Shown here: piece after piece, positions 23,772-34,147 of the stretch
How positions within the stretch are numbered: the first letter of the stretch is position 1
Layout of the letters: each line of letters starts with the position of its first letter
DNA from: Meloidogyne chitwoodi
Taxonomy: Eukaryota > Nematoda > Chromadorea > Rhabditida > Meloidogynidae
Assembly: GCA_015183035.1 (NCBI GenBank)
Contig: JACZZP010000011.1
Location: 2,294,001-2,358,000 of the forward strand
Direction of reading: 5' to 3'
Length of the DNA stretch: 64,000 nucleotides
The notes under the pieces: model-generated
Seen by the model: the letters and a program-made list of their open reading frames with translations, nothing else
Database searches by the model: none
Told to the model about the DNA's origin: nothing
Position numbers and translations under genes: made by a program

Positions 23772-26700
23772 ATGGAGGGAATGCCTAGAGTACCAATGGC
23801 GGTGCCAGAAATGCGAGTACCTGCACAATCCTTTCCTGAACATTTACGGCCTGCTGTAAAAGAGGTTTTATTTTTTTATTTTCATATCAATTATTAAATT
23901 TTTAGTACATTGCTTCGCATTTCCATGATGACCCAAACAAATATGACTCATCTTTGGATGAATTGGAACATTTGCGAGCGGTTTGCTCTAACAAGATTTC
24001 CTAGGGATAAATTATTTTTTAAAAAATTATAGATTGTAAGTCATTGTCGTGCGGATGTTGAGTCTATTTGTGTCTATAAACGTTACTTTGCACAATTATT
24101 AATGATGAAAAAGCGTTTTCCAATGGAAGAGCATGATCCAATTTCAGTTCCTTTTGCTTGGTAAAAACAGTTGATTATTTATTTTTTTCTTTTTTTTAGG
24201 ACTGACAGAAGTTTTGATCTAATGAATCAACTTATTTATGAAGACATCAATTTTGAAATGTGTTGTGTAATGCTCAATATTGGTGTAGGACATGCCCAAA
24301 TTGCCGCAGGCGAACCACGAATGGAAATGGATGTAAATATTTTTTCACATTACTTTTAAATCAAAATTACTTTTTCTTTTTAAAGAGTATTAAAAATGCT
24401 TTTATGCATTTTCAATGGGCTTCCTGGCCACTCCAGCATCTTCGAGATCGTATGGGTGCTTCATGTTTTAGCCTCAGCGATTTTGAATCGCCTTTTTTGA
24501 CTTTTTATTTAAACATCTTTTTGGTTAGTTTTTGTACATATTTTTAAAAATTTTGACTAAAATATTTATTTTTAGGCCCAAGCACAAGAATGCATGCTCG
24601 AAAAATCAATGATAGATCATCGAAAGCCTGTTGTTATTGCCAGGGTTGCACTTCAGACACATATTATGTACCGAAATTGTGATGCTTATTTGAAGGCGTC
24701 AGGCATTTCAGATTTACTTTCTTCAAGCAAATATTCTGTAAATTTTTAAAAATTTTTCATTTTAAATTTTTTGTTGCAGGAACTTGAACGACTTTGTACA
24801 ACAAAAGCATTTTTATATTCTGCTCTTTACAACTATTATTTGGGGCAACAAGCTGAGGATGAAAAACAATTTGGCGTTCGATTGTTTTATTTTGCACGTG
24901 CTCTAGATTTGATAAAATTGGCACAGAAAGCTGTGGAAAAGGAAAAGAAAAAACAGCTACATGAAACTATTCAATTTGCTTATGATGTGATTGTACTATG
25001 GTAAGAAATATAATAAATTCGATAACTAATATTTTTAATTCCTTCAATTTTGGGGGTTTACGAATTTTATTTTCTAAGTTTATTTAAAATGAATTTTAAA
25101 ATTAGCGAAGAAAATGCTCGCAGAGAAAATGATTTTGTTTACCATGAACGAATTCCACAAGAAGAAGAATTACCAAAATATGAAGGTGTAATGATGGTTA
25201 AACCTTTAAGTTTTGATCCTTGCGATCCATCTGTTGCTGGCGACGATCTTTTTCGTGAATTACTTCCATCTGATGTAATAAAAACTGTTTCAATGTATAG
25301 CGAAGAAAAGGATAAATTTAAACGAGAAATACTTGATTTGGTCGCACAGAAGGACTCTGAATTAGAGTAAGTATAAATCAATGTTTTTTGCAATATACAT
25401 AAGTCAATAACAAGAAATTTTACTTTTTTCGCATATGAATGGTTGGTTAAGTGGATTCATGTTAGTCTGGTCTATCGATCAAGTAGGTTCGAGCCCTTTC
25501 AAGGGGTAATAATTTCCCGAAGTCATGAATTCCAGTTTTATAAAATAATCATTGTTGACCACATTTTAAAAATTAAATTCAGTATTTGTTTTTCAGAAAC
25601 TACTTAATATCAATGAAGTTTGACCAGTTAGATTTGGATCGTCCTGCCGAAATGGTTCGATTACCTGATGAATTACTTACATCAAGTGCGGCATTAGCAG
25701 CGCAGCCCGATCTTTTCTGTGACTTACTTGATAATTTTCAAAGTTCATTTTTTATCTTAGTTAACATTAATAAATTTAAATTATTTTAGAAGTTTCTTCA
25801 TTGGCCACCGAATCAGAAACAAAATTATCTGAGTTAAAACAACGAATGGGAAGAGTGACAGATTCATTTTTTACCAATGATCAGGGTTTTATTGCCATTA
25901 CTCAAAAGTTAGAAGAACTTAGTAAACATGAAGCTCAAGCAAAGTTAAAATTTTATTTTTTTAATAGACGAGATAATTTATTTAGGGAAAATAATACAGA
26001 ACTTCAACGAGCAATGGCTACACATTCTAGCAACTTAAAAATGCTTAGTATGCCATTAACCGAGTTAACGAAGAAAATTTGTGGAGATTTTACAAATCCA
26101 GGTTAAATAAGATTTAAAGAAACTATCAAATCTTCTATAACCCTTTTTTAGGTGAATCACCTGAGGGCAAAGAACTTCGCCGTGTTATTGATAAAGTTGA
26201 TGAAATGCGTTCTCAACGTTGTACTTTAATCAAACAATTGCGTGATGATTTGGAAATTGATGACCTTACAAATAGGGCATTAACAGAAAGAGAATTGGAT
26301 CCAAAGCATTTATTTGAAACTGAAATACAAAAACACAACAAAATCAAGGAGTTGATAGAACAGAATTTGCGTGCTCAGGCATTAATCCTGAAAGCGCTGA
26401 CAGAAGCTAATGCTAATTTTGCCGATTGTAGACGTCAGATTTTGGAGGCAAATGAAAGGTTTGATCTTCTAAAAAATAAAATATCAAATTTTATATTAAA
26501 AGACGTGCTATGCAATCACTCACACTTGTAACCGCTTATCAAACATTCATTGAAATTGTGGAAAAAACTAATAAGGCGTTAGAATTCTACGCTCAATTAC
26601 TTAAAGTATTAGCTGCATTGGAACGTGGAGTAACAAATATTGAAGAAATTAGTAAGTCAAAATTTTTCTAAAAAGTGTTTTATTATTTTCAGATAATCAG

Positions 26701-26847
26701 ATAACACGTGAAAAAGAGAAGAAGCGTAAAGCTGAAGACTCGAAAATACGTGCCGAGATGGCTGCACATGAAGAAAAATTACGAAAGGAAGAAGCTGCGC
26801 GTGAAGCTGCACGAACATTGAATGAATTCCGTTTTAACAGAGTCTAA
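23772..26847 (+). CDS. HD-PTP/PTPN23-like BRO1-domain protein (EGO-2 type) without phosphatase domain
   Basis: Starts MEGMPRVPM, as HD-PTP does. The BRO1 domain occupies about residues 1-380, with HSHFHDD-like SHFHDDPNKYDSSLDELEHL, AQECMLEKSMIDHRKP and LGQQAEDEKQFGVRLFYFAR. The linker has RENDFVYHERIPQEEELPKY, VKPLSFDPCDPSVAGDDLF and SMYSEEKDKFKREI, which match HD-PTP rather than ALIX. The coiled-coil V domain follows to about 26640, then a charged helix (EKEKKRKAEDSKIRAEMAA) and a stop after NEFRFNRV. HD-PTP works with ESCRT in endosomal sorting of receptors. Mammalian HD-PTP continues into a Pro-rich region and a tyrosine-phosphatase-like domain. Neither is seen here, and the next 2 kb is repeats. 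One intron (25366-25616) holds a tRNA-like relic. Confidence 0.9.
25435..25507 (+). other. tRNA-like relic inside an HD-PTP intron
   Basis: The stretch has an A-box-like TGGTTGGTTAAGTGG and a near-perfect B box, AGGTTCGAGCCC, about 45 bp apart, with a partly paired T arm (GTAGG/CCTTT). The 3' CAAGGGG has no complementary 5' strand, so the acceptor stem is broken. It could be a decayed tRNA gene or the head of a tRNA-derived SINE. I do not call it functional. Confidence 0.32.
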
Positions 26848-27240
26848 AATTGTATAAAACCTTCGAAATTCGTACCATACTTTTAGTATTTCTAGAGGTT
26901 GTTTTAAAAATTATAATTTTGTCCAAAATTGTCTGATTTCTTATTTTTGTATAATTCGATGCAGCTCGACTAATTCTTTTCGAATTACACATATTAGTGA
27001 GTGTTTTACTTATTTTGAAGGTTTACTAAAATTAATTTAAAACAAATACATATAATTAAGAAACATTTGTGTTTACCCAGATTTTCTATTTTATACAAAT
27101 AAAAATTTTCTATATTTATACGATTCTGAATCAAATATCTAAAAATTAGAAAATTCTGACATTTAGAAGTCAAAAAACAGCCCCTAAACATTAAATAATT
27201 TTAAAGAGGAAATAAGAAAATTAAGTTTGTTGAGCTATTT
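26848..27240. other. HD-PTP 3' region, no gene seen
   Basis: AT-rich sequence after the HD-PTP stop, with no coding frame supported. Confidence 0.4.
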
Positions 27241-27360
27241 TTTCCTATGATCGGTGAGATCACTGAAAAAGATCTGTGAAAAAAGATCGCTGAAAAAGAT
27301 CGCTGAAAAAAGATCGCTGAAAAAGATCGCTGAAAAAAGATCGCTGAAAAATATAGGTGA
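27241..27360. repeat. Short tandem repeat of GATCGCTGAAAAA units
   Basis: About seven copies of a 13-14 bp unit of the form GATCGCTGAAAAA(A) form the left edge of the satellite. Unit length alternates with the number of As. It passes directly into the 10-bp array, which shares the ATCGGTGA-like core, so the two arrays have a common origin. Confidence 0.85.
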
Positions 27361-27758
27361 GATCGGTGAACATCGGCGAATATCGGTGAACATCGGCGCA
27401 TATCGGCGAATATCGGTGAATATCGGTGGACATCGGCGAATATCGGTGAATATCGGTGGACATCGGCGAATATCGGTGAAAGTTGAACATCGGCGAATAT
27501 CGGTGAATATCGGTGAACATCGGCGAATATCGGTGAATATCGGTGGACATCGGTGAATATCGGTGAACATCGGTGAATATCGGCGAATATCGGTGAAAGT
27601 TGAACATCGGCGAATATCGGTGAACATCGGCGAATATCGGTGAATATCGGCGAATATCGGTGAAAGGTGAACATCGGCGAATATCGGTGAAAGTTGAATA
27701 TCGGTGGACATCGGCGAATATCGGTGAACATAGGCGAACATCAGTGAGATCGGTGAAC
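27361..27758. repeat. 10-bp satellite, unit (T/C)ATCGG(T/C)G(A/G)A
   Basis: About 38 copies of a 10-bp unit, broken at intervals by AAGTTGAA-type spacers (about 27478, 27597 and 27691, and AAGGTGAA at 27661). The first two spacers are about 118 bp apart, giving a higher-order repeat. As the unit is not a multiple of 3, all three minus-strand frames stay open and give a 10-residue repeat such as RRYSPMFTDI. I treat these as by-products of the repeat, not genes. Confidence 0.92.
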
Positions 27759-27849
27759 TCACCGGTAAGATATAGAAATATACAAAGATAAAGACTCGTG
27801 AAAATCCAAAAATTATGGGTGGAATGAATGTTATTTTTGAGCTTTTAAA

Positions 27850-28640
27850 CTATTACTAAGTTTTGGCCGAGACATACATCATTGGGAAGAGCTCGAAAAA
27901 CTAATACTAATGAGCTTTGAATGAGCCTCTTCCCTCCAATAGAATTCGAGATAAAGGCTCATTAACATCTAAAAATTAAGGAGAATTACAGTAAGAAGTA
28001 GCTTATATTAAATTCTCATATGGCACTGAAACGACTGTTTTGATAAATTAGGTTTGTTAAATGCCATTTCATCGCAATGAAAATTATGGAATTGTATATA
28101 TTGTATTTTAGTAGCTTTTTTCTAAATGTTAGATCCAGACGAGACATGTATCTTTGGAAAGAACTCGAAAAACTGGATTGAATGAGCTGTGAATATTCAT
28201 AATCCTACAACCATAATTCGAGAAAAAGGCCCATAAACCTACTAAAATTATGGGGGAGAACGACAAAAAGGCATTTTTGATAATTTTTCTACATGTTAAA
28301 TCATGCCGAGATATATATCATTCGAAAGAGCTTTAAAAGTTAAATCGATCGATTATTCAGTTAACTCAGATTTAGAATAGAAATAGAGATACGGCATCTG
28401 AAATTTTCGAACTAATTTAAATTTTAAACTACAGTATTCTCTTTATTATATATGCAATAGCAACAAAGCGGCCTTGAAATCTGCACGCAACAAACCGGCT
28501 CATATTTTTAACGGTATATACAATTCAGATCGCAGATTCAGCTAGCATAACACTTTATTTTAAACCATTTCTAATCACTCTTATGTCATTCTAAAGAGCT
28601 CGAAAAGTGGATTCCTTTCACTGATTGCATCGTTCAGATC
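27850..28640. repeat. Old dispersed repeats sharing GAAAGAGCTCGAAAAACTGG
   Basis: Four degenerate copies, at about 27866, 28138, 28303 and 28588, each carry a (GA)CATxTATCATT..GAAGAGCTCGAAAA core. The first two also share TGAATGAGCT, AATTCGAGA(T/A)AAAGGC and CATAAAC/CATTAAC. They are in the same orientation and spaced 165-285 bp apart. No open frame spans them. They look like an eroded tandem or a decayed transposon. Confidence 0.5.
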
Positions 28641-28995
28641 AGTTGCCTCCAAAAAAAGTTATGTCCAAAAAACAAGCTATTCTACATAGACCTAATCGAA
28701 TCGGCCGTGAATCGTCCTTATCTTTGTTGACATAGAAAAAAGCGGCATTGTTTTTCCCTAACTTTTGTCAAGTTATACAACGTTATAATACTTAAAATGT
28801 CAATTTTCAAGGCATTTGAAGGAAAAATTAAAGGGAAATTTGAAGGGGAATTTTATTCAGACAACATACAAAGAAGGCCACTAGTTTATTCAAATTGAAA
28901 TATTCTAAAGTGCACAAGAATTAGTAAAAAAATAATATTATAAACTATTCAAAAACTTATGAAAATAAAAACTACGAAAAAAATCACATATAAAC
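28641..28995. other. Hexokinase 3' flank, no gene seen
   Basis: AT-rich, without coding frames or repeats that I can support. Confidence 0.35.
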
Positions 28996-31967
28996 CTAAT
29001 TAAAATTGTCACGTCTTTCCTGTTTTTCCTTTATTATTCGATTCATCCTAGTTGCAACAGCAGCGGCAACAGCTGCTCCACGACCACTTCCATCTTCGCT
29101 AAGCGCCAAAACAATCTTCAAATAAAATTGTTTAAGAGATAACATTTTATATAAAACCTTCCATCCATTCAAATGTCCATCAAGTAATTCATGTATTTTT
29201 GCATTCAGCAATTCTTCAAAATTCGGATGAAAACGGAAAACAGAACCATCAACACCTGAGTTAAAATTTTAGAATTATTTTTAAGTAGATATCAAATCAT
29301 ACCCACAGTCATTTCTGGACTTTCTCCTCTTTCATTTTTGACTGCCACTTTCAAAGATAATACACGTTTTAACAATGAAGAAATTCCACAGGCACATAAA
29401 TGTGCAGCACGAGTACTAACCATTGAACAAACATAAGCAATATTAGCACAATCGCCAGAGGTACAACCATAAATACCTTTAGAATATTTTTATTTTTAAA
29501 ATTATTAAAAAAACATACCACTTTCCTGAAGCAAATCTTCGATCTTTCCAAAAGGATTTTCCTCTTCCTTTACAATTCTTTATAAAAAATAATTTTTTTA
29601 TTAAATTAATTCAACATAATGTACTTTTCGATGTCGGAGACTAATTTTGTAGGGAAAAATCCAGGCTCAGAAATTTGTTCAAGAGAAATGCTATTTATAA
29701 GACCTCTTTTTGTGAGATCCTCAAGCGTAAAACGGACAAGTTCTCCCTGAAAATATTTTCAAATAAATATATTGTAAAAAATATTGAGACAATTTCATAC
29801 CAAATACATCCCAGAAATAGTTTTTTCAAAGCGTTGTCTTCCAGGATTTATGCTTTTCTGATCTAGTTGTTGATCATAAATTGTGAGGAATTGGTCAAGC
29901 GCCCCATCATCACCGAATCCACCCCATTCCGTATTTATACACATTTCATTTGGAAGGCCATCTAAATTTTTTCATTTGAACTTTAATCACTTGCATATGA
30001 TAACAAAAATTATATTCGATTTTTTTAATAAAACCATGATCGAATCGGAATTCGTAAATAAAATTTAAAACCTAGTTCTGGTCTGACTTTTCCTTTCAAT
30101 TTGTATATTTTGTCAAGTGATTCAATATAAGCAGCATTACAACCTATAGGAAAAACGTTACTTAAAATTCGCCGATTTATTGTAAAAATTTGAAGAATTA
30201 TACCTGTTCCAACAATAACACCAATATAGCAATGATCTTTAAAGAATGAACATGCAAGCATGGTACCAGTGGTATCATTGAGTACTGCAACAACATCAAC
30301 GTCAATATCACCACGACGATGACAAGCCTCACGAAGCATTTGAACAACATCATTTCCAACAACACCAGAGGCCTAAAATTTAATTTTTAAAAACTAAATA
30401 ACGGTTCAGTTCAAAAGATCGAAAAACAAAAACGGTTTCAAAAATTTAAAAAGTAAAAAATAACTAACATTGAAACCCTTTGTCCAATTGACTAGAATTG
30501 CCGAAGTGAGTCCTTCTTGTTGACAAGGAAAAGAAAACGTAAATCCCAACGGTAATTTCTTTCCAAGTTCTTTCAATTTATGATCCTCCACAAATTTGGC
30601 CAAACAAGCAGCAATGTGATCAAAAAGCTAAATTAATTAATAATTCTAATTTAAAGATGGTTTGAATTTTACACCAATCTAAAGTCTTAATACAAGCTCA
30701 TAATAAAAATAAAATTATAATTAAAAGATTACCTCAATTCCAGTTCCTTTCTGCACTTTATCAGGAATTCGATAAATTTTACTCCGCATTGTTGATCTTT
30801 TTTCACCTTCAAGAGTTATTAATAATACTCGAAAGTTGGTGCCGCCAAGATCAAGCGCCAAAAATTCACCACGTTCTTGGCCTACCGAAACATCACGGAT
30901 GTAAGCTGGCAGCATTTTTACGGTTGCAGTTTTTGCTAAATATATTTAAACTTAGTCATGTAAACATTAAAAAAATTAAAAACTAAGAGATAAAACGTTC
31001 CGAGGAAAAGTAGAATAATATTATTTTAACCAGTTTCCGAACGAAGTCCTTCTTCATAACGCATTTCCAAACGAGCCATAATTTCTAAAAGTTGTTCATG
31101 AGTAATGTCAAAGCAATGGCATGCTTCTTGAACCTGAAGAGAAAGAAAATTAAACCATCGGTTTAAGTACAAAGTTTTTGACTTGTGTAGTCAATCTAAG
31201 AAAAATGACCAAAGCTGAAAACATAATAAAAAACGAGTTAAAATGACACCGATTTAGAACGAGAAATTCCCATGGAAACTTCATCCTGAATTGAAAGAAT
31301 TCGTTCTATAGATTGCGTAGACGTAATTGATGTAGAGGATGACTGACGGCCGCGCTTATGAAAAATTTCTCGTTTTGACATTAAAATTTCTTCATCTAAA
31401 AAACGATTTTATTAATTCAGAAATATCGCAAAATTTGTTAATTATATAAAGGAAACAAAAAATATTAAGTGTGCTGCGCAGTATTAACTAATGCTCTATA
31501 TAAATCTGCAAACACTAGTGGTAAGTGCGCAGAATATTTTCTGTATCAAAACCTCTCATGAGAAATATTATTCAGATGAGATTCTCTCGATACAATGTAA
31601 ATAAACATTATAACAAATGAAAATAGGACGATAACCAACTAAACCAAAAGTATACTTACTATAAACCAGAAAGTTTTTAAAATATACAATAAAAAAACAA
31701 AAAAACCATGTGATGGTTGTGATGTAGGTGATCGTTGCTGATCAGACAATTGAATACTAATAGATGAGCCCGAGTCCCTTTCTAAAAATGTTTAAATAAA
31801 ATAATTATTATTTAAAAAAAACCATTCAATGGTTGGCCAGTATATAGAGATTGTTGATGAGCTGAAAATGATTTAATAGATTGTGTTTCAGATGGCGATT
31901 GAGTAGTTGATTGAACGTGCGGTGTTGTTGATGAACCAGAAGTTTTAGGTGAGTTTTTCTTTTCCAT
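28996..31967 (-). CDS. Hexokinase with N-terminal Ser/Thr/Gln-rich extension
   Basis: Phosphorylates glucose at C6, the first step of glycolysis, in the cytosol. The catalytic body begins about residue 125: [19 protein letters not shown], then phosphate-1 motif [15 protein letters not shown] (about 30850), [13 protein letters not shown], sugar-binding NWTKGF (about 30480), catalytic Asp in [11 protein letters not shown] (about 30290), [14 protein letters not shown] (about 29915) and [14 protein letters not shown] (about 29245). It ends [10 protein letters not shown] and is a single 50-kDa-type unit, not the duplicated vertebrate form. Upstream exons splice in phase: exon 1 at 31823-31967 ([13 protein letters not shown]...), exon 2 at 31707-31781 ([14 protein letters not shown]), then [19 protein letters not shown]. 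Exons 1-2 are nearly the same as those of the Pygopus-like gene at 39.6-39.9 kb. An internal Met (MSKREIF, about 31381) could start a shorter form. Confidence 0.95.
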
Positions 31968-32002
31968 GGAAATGGTGAATGCCAGTTAGTCTGAAGGAAC
32001 TG
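31707..32002 (-). repeat. Duplicated 5' module (copy A, hexokinase)
   Basis: Coding exons 1 and 2, the 41-nt intron between them, and about 35 bp of leader (AGTTAGTCTGAAGGAACTG) match the segment at 39605-39902 on the same strand. Exon lengths are identical (145 and 75 nt), intron 1 is 41 against 43 nt, and 60 of 73 encoded residues agree. Similarity fades just upstream of the leader and just inside intron 2. Confidence 0.93.
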
Positions 32003-32041
32003 TAATAACAGTAAAAAGTTAAAAAAAAACACAATTACTCA

Positions 32042-32200
32042 AAAATTTTGGGACCTGTACATTTCGTCGAGCAAAATTGCACGACATTTCGCCTCTACAG
32101 CGAAAAAACTACATTTCGTTTATCCGAGTCCACGATTTTTGCCGTTGGGACGAAATGTCGTGCAATTTCTGTCGACGAAATGTCTGGACACGAAAATTTT
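32042..32200. repeat. Inverted-repeat MITE, copy 1
   Basis: Arms of about 45 bp: the left reads ACATTTCGTCGAGCAAAATT then GCACGACATTTCG, and the right carries its complement CGAAATGTCGTGCAATTTCT then GTCGACGAAATGT. No coding capacity. It sits directly upstream of hexokinase exon 1. Confidence 0.72.
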
Positions 32201-32304
32201 GTAAAACTTTTTATTGTTAATTCAAAAAGTTATAATTAGACACATAACATGAGTTTGAGAATACCGGCTAGAGACTAGTTGAGAGTGTTACCTTCCAATA
32301 TATT

Positions 32305-32450
32305 GGGTCCTGTACATTTTGGTAAACTAAATTGCACGACATTTCGTCTAAATGGCAAAAAATCCTTTTCGTTCGGACGAGTCAACGATTTTTTGACGTT
32401 GTGACGAAATGTCGTGCAATTTCGTGTATCAAATTGTCGGGACACGAATT
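32305..32450. repeat. Inverted-repeat MITE, copy 2
   Basis: Same family as the element 105 bp to its left: GGGTCCTGTACATTTTGG at the left end, TTGCACGACATTTCGTC, then GACGAAATGTCGTGCAATTT and GGGACACGAATTTTTG at the right. More diverged from its own partner arm than copy 1. Confidence 0.7.
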
Positions 32451-32742
32451 TTTGTTTGCATAGATTTTCATTTCAATCTCTCTCTAATTTTGTCTTGTAC
32501 TTTTCTACTTCACTATTTCAATCTTTATTCTTTGTCATGTTCGTATTTTTAACAATTTTCCAATTTTTTCTCATGCCCACATTTCTAACCTCTCTGAGAA
32601 TGCCACTTTTATTAGGCATGTTTTCCGAGACGCGGGAACAAAAATCAATTTCATTTTACTAACAAAATCTTTTGTTCACTCAAAATATTTATTCTTGAAT
32701 TCAGAATACAAATTTTAATCTGAAATAAAATTTGGAGTGAGA

Positions 32743-33324
32743 ATGGCAGGCTTTTTGATGAAACAGATGGTTGGTAACAAACTTGACGAAGTTACTGGAG
32801 GATTAAATCGATTAGGGGGAGATGATGAGAATAAAACATTGGAGGGAGACGATCCGGAAGTAAATTTTTCTAGTTTTTATTTTTTTATAAAAATGTTATT
32901 ATAAGGTGATAGCCGCTAGGCAAGAAATGGAAGAACGACGTAAAGAGAAACACCGCAAAATGGAGTTGGAACGAGAAAAAATGCGGGACCAAATACGAAA
33001 CAAGTACAGTCTCCATAAAAAGGTTGTTTTGTTGTATGTTTTATTAAAAATTTAAAAACCGAATTTAATAAAAGGATGATGCATTCGGCGGGAACACATC
33101 ACTTGGAATTGATGGTCGTGTTGGACCAGCTCATAAGACACCCGATCAATTAGCGGCTGAAATGGCAGCAGAGGAAGATTCAATAATTGGACAGCTTGGC
33201 CTAACCGAACATGTTGAGGTTATTATACATATATCTAAATTTTGAATCGAGACTCACTTTTTAGAAAGCAAAGACTGCAGTAAATTCGGCATTTGACACA
33301 TTCAAAGGTTTTTTCGGAAAGTGA
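32743..33324 (+). CDS. cpx-1: Complexin
   Basis: A small synaptic protein that binds the assembled SNARE complex and both clamps and promotes vesicle fusion. Start MAGFLMKQMVGNKLDEVTGG is close to the C. elegans protein. The central helix with ERRKEKHRKMELEREKMRDQ (about 32930-32990) is the SNARE-binding segment, followed by IRNKYSLHKKDD. Then come GRVGPAHKTPDQLAAEMAAE and the amphipathic C terminus VNSAFDTFKGFFGK, which binds curved membranes and has no CAAX box. Four exons, about 143 residues, full length. Both splice phases and length fit nematode cpx-1. Confidence 0.96.
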
Positions 33325-34147
33325 TTAATTGATAGCATCCATAAAAGTTAAATTGATTCTCATGTTTATATGGACTTTATTTTAATAATAGTTTTTCTAA
33401 AATTTATCTAGAATGCCGTAAATACTAGTAAAATGATCTTATAAGCACGCCTTACGAAGGGTTAAAAACATTATAAGCATCGATGTTCTATATATTATAA
33501 GTATTTACGGTATTTTGAAACATTCCGATTTTTATACAAAATTTATTTTAAACGAGATATAGTCATACTTTTTCTTTTATAAAAGATAGAATATATAATA
33601 ATTTTTTTAATTAACAACCATGTATGTATATTTTGTTACATATTTAATTTGTAGAAATTATCTATTCATATGTAATAAGAGGCACAGTTTAAACAATAAA
33701 ATTAACTCGAATATTTTAGAAAGAAAAAGAAGTAACATTTTTATGCTTAAAAGGGCAAAAATTAAAACCCCATCTATTTTATTTGAAAAGTTTAAATCTT
33801 TTTTATTGTTGCTGTAGACTAAAATAAAAAATTCCACTAGGGCCAAAATTCTTTTAAAATTTTGTACTTAATCAATGTCTCAAACGATTAATTCAGAATT
33901 TTAGAGGCTATTTCAGAATTTTAGGGGCTATTATGTATAACGTATGAAAAAGGCAGAAGATACTGGGAGGAACAAAATGCAATAATTAGTAGACCAGTTT
34001 AAAAGTCTTAAATAAGGTGCGGAATTACTACCCAATTTTTGATCAGTAGTTGCAAATATTTGATAAGAGTGGAAAATGAGTAATACATTATTAAATATTA
34101 AAGAAAAATAATAAAAAAGGTTGAAAACCTGTTTCATTAATAAGAAT
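33325..34147. other. Intergenic between convergent genes
   Basis: Between complexin and the MFS gene. Apart from the inverted-repeat element at 33412-33514, only AT-rich sequence is seen. Open frames at 33620-33846 on both strands are AT-rich without motifs. Confidence 0.4.
33412..33514. repeat. Inverted-repeat MITE, about 103 bp
   Basis: Ends AATGCCGTAAATACTAG and (reverse complement of right end) AAATACCGTAAATACTTA form terminal inverted repeats. The inside is also partly palindromic around CTTATAAGCA and CATTATAAGC. Non-coding. Confidence 0.65.

Noticed and set aside
23772..26847. ALIX/ALX-1 instead of HD-PTP
   Set aside because: The start MEGMPRVPM, the RENDFVYHERIP and SMYSEEK blocks fit HD-PTP, and there is no ALIX-type Pro-rich tail.
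27361..27758. CRISPR array
   Set aside because: Units are 10 bp and directly tandem with no unique spacers, in a eukaryotic genome.
27201..27762. Several long overlapping minus-strand and plus-strand frames with RRYSPMFTDI-like repeats
   Set aside because: They arise in every frame from the 10-bp satellite, have no start context or splice structure, and no domain.
33620..33846. Small open frames on both strands after complexin
   Set aside because: AT-driven codons, no motif and no splice context.
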